The notes under the pieces were generated by a model. The model was not told where the DNA came from. It worked only from the letters and a program-made list of their open reading frames with translations, and made no database searches. A stretch of 7,072 bases of DNA from an uncultured Oscillibacter sp. (GTDB lineage: Bacteria; Bacillota; Clostridia; Oscillospirales; Oscillospiraceae): contig CAJKKQ010000042.1 in assembly GCA_905200545.1 (NCBI GenBank), forward strand, positions 1-7,072, given 5' to 3'. This document shows positions 1 to 4,627 of the stretch, in pieces. Made by a program: the position numbers and the translations under genes. Every line of letters begins with the position of its first letter. The first letter of the stretch is position 1.

Positions 1-411
1 CTGCTGGACAAGATGGCCGAGGCGCTGCGGGTAGACCGCCAGAACTTCTACACCATCGCCCCCGGCTCTGCCGAGGACTTCATGCGGACATTTTTCTGGC
101 TGGACGAGGACAGCCCAGGCGCTATCCGCCTGTTCCAGCTTGTCCGCAATCCTGGCAAGACAGGGGCCTCCGATGATACCAGCGTGCGCTACAATGACAA
201 CGGCGACTGGCCCATCCATCCTCCCGTGGGGATTTACTTTCAGTACGGACTTGTAGACGAGTTCATGCACGAATGGCTATTACGCCAGCAGGAACTTGAC
301 GCTGGGGAAATCACCAGGGACGAATACTTTGAATGGAAACTCAACTGGCCCGCTACCTGTGACGATAGCAAGGAAAGCCAGTATTATGTCACCTGGCGGA
401 AAAATAAATAA
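1..411 (+). CDS. XRE-family transcriptional regulator, C-terminal part (5' truncated by window)
   Basis: The reading frame is open from base 1 (LLDKMAEALRVD...) to TAA at 409-411, so the ATG at 13 is probably internal and the gene starts outside the window. The first residues resemble the last helix of a Cro/C1 (XRE) helix-turn-helix, which often reads LLxKxAxALxV. The rest resembles the C-terminal region found on many Clostridia XRE regulators: an aromatic, acidic stretch followed by an amphipathic segment of the form QxxLxxGEITRDEYFEWKxxWP. That layout is common on integrative elements and prophages. No DNA-recognition helix can be seen because that part lies upstream. It is the only plus-strand gene and sits beyond the 3' end of guaA, which fits the edge of an inserted element. 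The family call is from pattern memory. The target operator is unknown. Confidence 0.65.
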   Translation: MLDKMAEALRVDRQNFYTIAPGSAEDFMRTFFWLDEDSPGAIRLFQLVRNPGKTGASDDTSVRYNDNGDWPIHPPVGIYFQYGLVDEFMHEWLLRQQELDAGEITRDEYFEWKLNWPATCDDSKESQYYVTWRKNK

Positions 412-468
412 GACAAGCAAAAAACCGCCCTGCTGAATTTGTCGTTCAGCAGGGCGGTTTTGCTTGTC
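412..468. terminator. Strong bidirectional intrinsic terminator
   Basis: A long hairpin starts just after the regulator stop codon. The core is CCGCCCTGCTGAA paired with TTCAGCAGGGCGG around a 7-nt loop (438-444). The pairing is extended outward by GACAAGCA/TGCTTGTC, with A and T tracts inside the stem and two unpaired extra A residues on the left arm. The plus strand reads TTTT after the core and again at 470-473. The minus strand reads TTTTTT after the core. It can therefore stop the regulator transcript and also convergent read-through from guaA, for which I see no closer terminator. Confidence 0.9.
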
Positions 469-510
469 CTTTTGGGATTATTCTCTTGAGAGTACCGGGC
501 GGACACGAAT

Positions 511-529
511 AGTATCAATCCAGTATCAA
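511..529. repeat. Short direct repeat AGTATCAA x2
   Basis: AGTATCAA occurs at 511-518 and 522-529, an 11-bp period, about one helical turn. It lies about 60 bp from the guaA stop codon in DNA that may be an element end. Short repeats spaced by one turn near an attachment site can be arm-type integrase or excisionase sites. That role is inference only, and two 8-mers could also arise by chance. Confidence 0.35.
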
Positions 530-584
530 GAGCCACAAAGACGGGCAAAAAAGCCTGTATTCATGCGGGTTTGCGCCGTTTTGA

Positions 585-606
585 CGGTCATTCCCACTCG
601 ATGGTT
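585..606. other. Candidate attachment-site core at guaA 3' end
   Basis: The 3' end of guaA, including the conserved codons for Ile-Glu-Trp-Glu and the stop, is a known target of tyrosine-recombinase genomic islands, which restore the gene end on insertion. Here guaA is intact to its normal last residue. The next gene is a convergent XRE-type regulator fragment typical of mobile elements. No integrase and no second copy of the core lie inside the window, so the exact crossover cannot be set. Confidence 0.4.
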
Positions 607-2129
607 GCCGGGGGTTTACTGGTGATGTCGTAGACAATGCGGTTGATATTGGGAACCTCGTTGACAATCCGTACGCTGACCCGGTCCAGCACATCGTAGG
701 GAATACGGGTCCAGTCGGCGGTCATGAAGTCGCTGGTGGTGACAGAACGCAGGGCCAGGGTATAGTCATAGGTGCGGCCGTCGCCCATGACGCCCACGGA
801 GCGCATGTTGGTGAGCACCGCGAAATACTGGCTCATGGAGCCCTCCAAGCCGGCCTTGGCGATCTCATCCCGGAAGATGAAGTCCGCCAGACGCAGGGTG
901 TCCAGCTTCTCCTTGGTGATGTCGCCGATGACGCGGATGGCAAGGCCCGGGCCCGGGAAGGGCTGGCGCATCACCAGATACTCCGGCAGATCCAACTCAC
1001 GGCCCAGCTGACGGACCTCGTCCTTAAAGAGCATCCGCAGCGGCTCAATGATCTCCTTGAAGTCCACGTAGTCAGGCAGACCGCCCACGTTGTGGTGGCT
1101 CTTGATAACGGCGGCGTCGCCGGCACCGGACTCGATGACGTCGGGATAGATGGTGCCCTGGACCAGGTAATCCACCTGGCCGATCTTCTTGGCCTCCGCT
1201 TCAAAGACCCGGATGAACTCCTCACCGATGATCTTGCGCTTGCGCTCCGGCTCGGTGACCCCGGCCAGCTTGGAAAGGAACAGCTCCTCGGCGTTGGCCC
1301 GGACGAAGTTGATGTCCCACTTCTTGAAGGCGGCTTCCACCTCGTCGCCCTCGTTGAGGCGCATGAGGCCGTGATCCACAAAGACGCAGGTGAGCTGATT
1401 GCCCACAGCCTCCGCCACCAGAGCGGCGGCCACGGAGGAGTCCACACCGCCGGAGAGGGCCAGCAGCACCTTGCCGCCGCCTACCTTTTCCCGAATGGTG
1501 CGGATGGCGGTGGTCTTGTAATCGCCCATGGTCCAGTCGCCCTGGGCACCGCAGACCTCATAGAGGAAATTGCGGATCATGTCGGTGCCGTGCTCCGTGT
1601 GGTTCACCTCGGGGTGATACTGCACGCCGTAGAAGCCCCGGGCCTCGTCGCAGATGGCCACATTGGGGCAGGCGTCGGAGTGGGCCACCAGGGCAAAGCC
1701 CTCAGGCACCTTCTCCATATAGTCACCGTGGCTCATCCAGGTGATGCCCTGGGCGGGCAGGCCCTTGAAGAGCTTGCAGTCGGTATTGAAATAGGTCTCG
1801 GTCTTGCCGTACTCCCGGGCGGAGTCGTCGGTGGCGGCGATGACCTTGCCGCCCAGATTGTGGGCCAGCAGCTGGCAGCCGTAGCAGATGCCCAGAATAG
1901 GGACGCCCAGCTGGAACACCTCGGGGTTGGCCTGGGGGGACTTGGGGTCATAGACGCTGTTGGGGCCGCCGGTGAAGATGATGCCGATAGGGTTCATGGC
2001 CCGGATGTCGTCCATGGAGGTGGTGTAGGGCTTCACCTCGCAGTAGACGCCGCATTCACGGACGCGGCGGGCGATGAGCTGGTTGTACTGGCCGCCGAAG
2101 TCCAGTACGATGACGGTTTGATGAGACAA
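588..2129 (-). CDS. guaA: GMP synthase (glutamine-hydrolysing)
   Basis: It converts XMP, ATP and glutamine to GMP in the cytoplasm, the last step of guanine nucleotide synthesis. The N-terminal class I glutamine amidotransferase domain has the nucleophile Cys82 in GICYGCQ and the His172/Glu174 pair in QYHPEVNH. The ATP-pyrophosphatase P-loop SGGVDS is at 226-231. The C-terminal dimerisation domain contains the [14 protein letters not shown] stretch and ends in PATIEWE. I chose the TTG at 2127-2129 as start: AGGAGG at 2137-2142 lies 7 nt upstream, the protein then begins [17 protein letters not shown], and its 513 residues match the usual family size. An upstream ATG at 2186 would add 19 unconserved residues and overlap the preceding gene. 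The gene lies 32 nt after the small exported-protein gene and is probably co-transcribed with it. Together with upstream xpt it makes a xanthine-to-GMP route. Confidence 0.98.
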   Translation of the reverse strand: MSHQTVIVLDFGGQYNQLIARRVRECGVYCEVKPYTTSMDDIRAMNPIGIIFTGGPNSVYDPKSPQANPEVFQLGVPILGICYGCQLLAHNLGGKVIAATDDSAREYGKTETYFNTDCKLFKGLPAQGITWMSHGDYMEKVPEGFALVAHSDACPNVAICDEARGFYGVQYHPEVNHTEHGTDMIRNFLYEVCGAQGDWTMGDYKTTAIRTIREKVGGGKVLLALSGGVDSSVAAALVAEAVGNQLTCVFVDHGLMRLNEGDEVEAAFKKWDINFVRANAEELFLSKLAGVTEPERKRKIIGEEFIRVFEAEAKKIGQVDYLVQGTIYPDVIESGAGDAAVIKSHHNVGGLPDYVDFKEIIEPLRMLFKDEVRQLGRELDLPEYLVMRQPFPGPGLAIRVIGDITKEKLDTLRLADFIFRDEIAKAGLEGSMSQYFAVLTNMRSVGVMGDGRTYDYTLALRSVTTSDFMTADWTRIPYDVLDRVSVRIVNEVPNINRIVYDITSKPPATIEWE

Positions 2130-2136
2130 AGAAACT

Positions 2137-2142
2137 CCTCCT
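2137..2142 (-). promoter_or_regulatory. guaA ribosome-binding site (supports the TTG start)
   Basis: The minus strand reads AGGAGG here, 7 nt before TTG at 2129. No comparable site precedes the ATG at 2186, so this motif decides the start of guaA. Confidence 0.85.
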
Positions 2143-2161
2143 TTTTCAGGTTGGGTTGTAG

Positions 2162-2824
2162 TCAGGAAACCCGGGTGCCGCCCCACTCCACCACCGTAAA
2201 GCCGGTGCGGGTAAAAGCGGGCAGATCCTGGGGGTCGATCTCCACCGGCTCGGGAAGAGGCTGCCAGGCCATAAAGACCCGCAGGATGCTCTCCGGTTCC
2301 GGGGAGATGGTCAGCCGGGCGTGGTCCGTGTAATCGTCCGACTGAAAAGAGATCAGGTTATAGGCGCTGCCCTCCATCTGAGGCAGCCAGTAGACAATGA
2401 ACTCGTTGTACTCCCGGGCGGTTAGACCCAGCTTTTCCAACGTGCAGCGCAAAAATTCCGCGGTCTCCTCCCCGGGGACGCAGAAGCCCTGGGAAAAATC
2501 GTACTCCACGTCACTGCTGCCCTCCCAGAAGAGGTAGCTGTACTCCTTCCCTTGCGCGTCATACAGAGTGCCGTCCGGCTCTGCGGTGACGCTCCAGCCG
2601 CCGTCATAGGCGGGATAGGTGGTGGTGAGCTGGCCGTCGTAGTCCAGCGTGACGGTGACAGCCGTCTCCTCCTCCGGATAGAGGTAAATCACCGGCTTGG
2701 CACACAGCAGCGCGTCCTCATCCTGCGTTTCCTCAGCCGCAGAATGCGGATGCAGGAGCAGCAGAACCAGAAGCAAAAGCAGTACCAAGATCAGTGGAAG
2801 CAGGATCCGCCAATGCTTTTTCAT
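2162..2824 (-). CDS. Membrane-anchored or secreted protein of unknown function (KPVIYLYP type)
   Basis: This is a 220-residue protein. A basic N-terminus (MKKHWR) leads into a very leucine-rich hydrophobic segment at about residues 8-24, then HPHSAAEE, so it is a signal anchor or a signal peptide that could be cut after SAA (about residue 30). No lipobox is seen. The rest is acidic and looks like an extracytoplasmic domain: [12 protein letters not shown] at 42-53, [20 protein letters not shown] at 61-80, a YLFWEG patch near 97-102, EFIVYWLP at 141-148, and VVEWGGT near the end. Similar motifs occur in uncharacterised Firmicute exported proteins, but I know no assigned function. Cysteines 41, 115 and 127 lie in the exported part. 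The ATG has GGGAGG 8 nt upstream. It sits between xpt and guaA on the same strand. I see no convincing promoter of its own, so read-through past the xpt terminator or a weak promoter is implied. Confidence 0.85.
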   Translation of the reverse strand: MKKHWRILLPLILVLLLLLVLLLLHPHSAAEETQDEDALLCAKPVIYLYPEEETAVTVTLDYDGQLTTTYPAYDGGWSVTAEPDGTLYDAQGKEYSYLFWEGSSDVEYDFSQGFCVPGEETAEFLRCTLEKLGLTAREYNEFIVYWLPQMEGSAYNLISFQSDDYTDHARLTISPEPESILRVFMAWQPLPEPVEIDPQDLPAFTRTGFTVVEWGGTRVS

Positions 2825-2896
2825 ACCGTACGCCTCCCTTTTGTTTGGTTACAAAGAAAGATGGAAAAAGTGGTGCGGGGTTTCAGATTGCCGGGG

Positions 2897-2932
2897 AAAA
2901 CGGACACACCCGGCCCCATCGGGCCGGGTGTG
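2897..2932 (-). terminator. Intrinsic terminator after xpt
   Basis: A perfect 12-bp GC-rich stem (CACACCCGGCCC / GGGCCGGGTGTG, arms 2905-2916 and 2921-2932) with a 4-nt loop begins 6 nt after the xpt stop. On the minus strand it is followed by TCCGTTTTCC. The U-tract is short and displaced by 4 nt, so termination may be partial and leave read-through into the exported-protein gene and guaA. Confidence 0.75.
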
Positions 2933-2938
2933 AAAGGA

Positions 2939-3517
2939 TCACTCCTCGTCCCGGAAGACGATATGACCGGGCTCAGCGGACTCGATGATGGCCAGGGACT
3001 TCAGGTTCACGCCGGCAGCCCGCAGGCGGTCGCCGCCGCCCTGGAAGCCCTTCTCCACGGCGCAGCCGATGCCAACCAGAGTGGCGCCGGCGGCATCCAC
3101 GATGTCGCACAGGCCGCGCATAGCCTCGCCGTTGGCCATAAAGTCATCGATGATGAGGATCTTATCGTCGGAGGAGATCCACTCCTTGGACACCAGCAGC
3201 GTGACCTTCTTCTTATAGGTGTAGGAGAAGATGTCGCTCTGGTACAGACCGCCCTCGATGTTGTCGCTCTTGGCCTTCTTGGCAAAGATCATGGGCTTGT
3301 GGAAGTGCTGGGCCACGATGGCGGACAGGGCGATGCCGGAGGCCTCCGCCGTGAGGATCATGGTGACTTCATCCATGTTGAAGTGCTTGCCGAACTCCTC
3401 GGCGATGTGGGTCATCAGCTCCGTGTCAATGCGGTGATTCAAAAAGCCGTCCACCTTGATGATGTTGCCGGGCAGCACCTTGCCTTCCTTCACGATGCGG
3501 TCCTTCAGTTCCTGCAT
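2939..3517 (-). CDS. xpt: Xanthine phosphoribosyltransferase
   Basis: This cytoplasmic salvage enzyme makes XMP from xanthine and PRPP. The 192-residue product has the usual length of Firmicute Xpt. It starts MQELKDRIVKEGKVLPGNIIKVDGFLNHRID, typical of Xpt, and carries the type I PRPP-binding loop LIIDDFMANGEAM at 121-133. The segment TAEASGIALS at 57-66 matches the family's conserved upstream loop, and EKGFQGGGDRL at 155-165 the C-terminal hood. The ATG at 3517 has a purine-rich AGGGGG about 9 nt upstream. It has its own promoter (TTGCAA-17-GATAAT) and a terminator, so it can be a single-gene unit. Its product XMP is the substrate of GuaA, encoded two genes downstream. In Bacillus xpt is usually paired with the permease gene pbuX and controlled by a guanine riboswitch. 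Neither is seen here. Confidence 0.95.
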   Translation of the reverse strand: MQELKDRIVKEGKVLPGNIIKVDGFLNHRIDTELMTHIAEEFGKHFNMDEVTMILTAEASGIALSAIVAQHFHKPMIFAKKAKSDNIEGGLYQSDIFSYTYKKKVTLLVSKEWISSDDKILIIDDFMANGEAMRGLCDIVDAAGATLVGIGCAVEKGFQGGGDRLRAAGVNLKSLAIIESAEPGHIVFRDEE

Positions 3518-3542
3518 GTGTTTCGTCCCCCTTGCGTCTTAT

Positions 3543-3579
3543 TCAAAAATTATGATATTCCGTATGCGGAAGTATTGAA
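3543..3579 (-). promoter_or_regulatory. Dyad in the xpt leader (TTCCG-4-CGGAA)
   Basis: A 14-bp inverted repeat TTCCGTATGCGGAA lies at 3558-3571, flanked by partly matching ATA/TAT and outer TTCAA/TTGAA arms (3543-3547 and 3575-3579). It falls at or just after the predicted xpt transcription start and before the ribosome-binding site. In RNA it forms a short hairpin followed 7 nt later by TTTTT. It could be a repressor operator, a weak attenuator, or an RNA-stabilising 5' hairpin. It does not match the purine riboswitch aptamer. Confidence 0.45.
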
Positions 3580-3588
3580 GTACCTTTT

Positions 3589-3617
3589 ATTATCTCGAAT
3601 CCAGGCGGATTTTGCAA
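3589..3617 (-). promoter_or_regulatory. Sigma-A promoter for xpt
   Basis: On the minus strand, TTGCAA (3612-3617) and GATAAT (3589-3594) are separated by exactly 17 nt, giving 5/6 matches to each consensus box. Predicted transcription starts near 3582, leaving a leader of about 65 nt, too short for a full purine aptamer plus expression platform. Confidence 0.7.
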
Positions 3618-3662
3618 CTGTTTTTCCACACAAAAAGGGATTTTTCACCCAAAGCCTTCCCC

Positions 3663-3674
3663 CACAAATTTGTG
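3663..3674. repeat. 12-bp perfect palindrome CACAAATTTGTG
   Basis: A perfect palindrome lies 46 bp upstream of the xpt -35 box and downstream of the mrp terminator, in non-coding DNA. Its size and place fit a dimeric regulator site, but I recognise no specific factor. Confidence 0.4.
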
Positions 3675-3694
3675 CAGGATGGACAAAAACTGCC

Positions 3695-3732
3695 AAAAAG
3701 GGCCGCGGTGCGGAGAAATGCACACGCGGCCC
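3695..3732 (-). terminator. Intrinsic terminator after mrp
   Basis: On the minus strand, GGGCCGCG pairs with CGCGGCCC (arms 3725-3732 and 3700-3707). The stem extends through GTGC/GCAC past a one-base bulge, with an 8-nt loop, and is followed at once by TTTTT (3695-3699). It lies 9 nt beyond the mrp stop codon and separates mrp from xpt. Confidence 0.88.
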
Positions 3733-3740
3733 ATGGGATT

Positions 3741-4562
3741 TTACTTGCCTTCCAGCCGGTCGGCCACGCCGTCCAGCCAGGTGCCCTGGAAACTCTCGAT
3801 ATTGCCCTCGTCGGTGAGGGAGGCCAGGGCGGGATCAATGGGCATCTCCGCCAGCAGCGGCAGGTTGTGGCGGGCGGCGGCCTGGGCAGTCTTGCCCTCG
3901 CCGAAGAGGTGGATCTTCTTGCCGCAGTCCGGGCAGGCCACATAGCTCATGTTCTCCACCAGGCCCAGGATGGGCACTTCCATCATCTCCGCCATCTTCA
4001 CGGCCTTTTCCACCACCATGCTCACCAGCTCCTGGGGGCTGGCCACGATGAGGATGCCGTCCAGCGGGATGGACTGGAACACGGAGAGGGACACGTCGCC
4101 GGTTCCCGGAGGCATATCCACAAAGAGGTAGTCGCAGTTCCACAGCACATCCGTCCAGAACTGCTGCACCACGCCGGAGATGACGGGGCCGCGCCAGATG
4201 ACGGGATCCGTCTCATTGGGCAGCAGCAGATTGGTGCTCATCACCTGGATACCGGTGCGGGAAACCACCGGATACAGGCCCTCCTCGCTGCCCAGCGCCT
4301 GGGTGTGGATGCCGAAGGCCTTGGGAATGGAGGGGCCGGTGATGTCCGCGTCCAGAACGCCGACTTCATAGCCCCGGCGGCGCATGGTGACGGCCAGCTG
4401 GCTGGTGACCATGGACTTGCCCACGCCGCCCTTGCCGGATACCACGCCGTATACCTTGCCGATACGGGCGTTGGGGTTGTGCTCCTTCAGCAGGGACTGG
4501 GGCTCCTGCCGCTCCCCGCAGTTCTCGCCGCAGGTGGAGCAGTTATGGGTGCATTCGCTCAT
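3741..4562 (-). CDS. mrp: Mrp/Nbp35-family Fe-S cluster carrier ATPase
   Basis: A P-loop NTPase of the Mrp/ApbC/Nbp35 group, which binds a bridging 4Fe-4S cluster at a dimer interface and passes it to target proteins in the cytoplasm. The 273-residue protein has the deviant Walker A GKGGVGKS at 43-50, the DADITGPSIP switch region at 71-80, the VDMPPGTGD motif at 148-156, and the cluster-binding pair Cys210/Cys213 (CPDC). The N-terminus carries four more cysteines (4, 8, 11 and 15), like the N-terminal ferredoxin-type cluster of Nbp35 but with different spacing. I chose the ATG at 4562 because AGGAGA lies 9 nt upstream and the product then starts with the cysteine cluster. An in-frame ATG at 4613 would add 17 unlikely residues. 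It follows the ATPase gene by 65 nt on the same strand and ends at a strong terminator. Confidence 0.93.
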   Translation of the reverse strand: MSECTHNCSTCGENCGERQEPQSLLKEHNPNARIGKVYGVVSGKGGVGKSMVTSQLAVTMRRRGYEVGVLDADITGPSIPKAFGIHTQALGSEEGLYPVVSRTGIQVMSTNLLLPNETDPVIWRGPVISGVVQQFWTDVLWNCDYLFVDMPPGTGDVSLSVFQSIPLDGILIVASPQELVSMVVEKAVKMAEMMEVPILGLVENMSYVACPDCGKKIHLFGEGKTAQAAARHNLPLLAEMPIDPALASLTDEGNIESFQGTWLDGVADRLEGK

Positions 4563-4571
4563 ATTGTCTGA

Positions 4572-4577
4572 TCTCCT
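4572..4577 (-). promoter_or_regulatory. mrp ribosome-binding site
   Basis: AGGAGA on the minus strand, inside AAAAAGGAGA, lies 9 nt before ATG at 4562. It selects that start over the ATG at 4613. Confidence 0.8.
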
Positions 4578-4600
4578 TTTTCCGCTTGCGCGGGAATATT

Positions 4601-4626
4601 CTTGTACGCACAAGGTATCTTATACC
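4601..4626. repeat. Two abutting short inverted repeats in the ATPase-mrp gap
   Basis: CTTGT-4-ACAAG (4601-4614) and GGTAT-3-ATACC (4614-4626) lie end to end just after the ATPase stop codon and share the base at 4614. Neither is followed by a T-run on the minus strand, so they are not terminators. A weak minus-strand promoter (TTGACG at 4640-4645, with TAAGAT at 4617-4622 at 17 nt, or TATAAG at 4619-4624 at 15 nt) overlaps the second dyad. The dyads could be operator-like or mRNA processing or stability hairpins. Confidence 0.35.
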
Positions 4627-4627
4627 G

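Noticed and set aside
2130..2186. ATG at 2186 as the start of guaA
   Set aside because: It would overlap the upstream gene, add unconserved residues and lack a ribosome-binding site. TTG at 2129 with AGGAGG gives the normal 513 residues.
1092..2333. Long plus-strand open frame (413 codons) opposite guaA
   Set aside because: It lies antisense to the clearly conserved guaA and has a low-complexity, Gly/Ala/Val/His-rich translation typical of mirror frames in GC-rich genes.
3518..3740. Guanine riboswitch upstream of xpt
   Set aside because: I looked for the conserved purine aptamer core on the minus strand and found no match. The predicted leader is also too short.
2552..4571. Plus-strand open frames opposite xpt and mrp (2552-3817, 3612-4571)
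   Set aside because: They run through terminators, promoters and the antisense of conserved genes, with no recognisable motifs.
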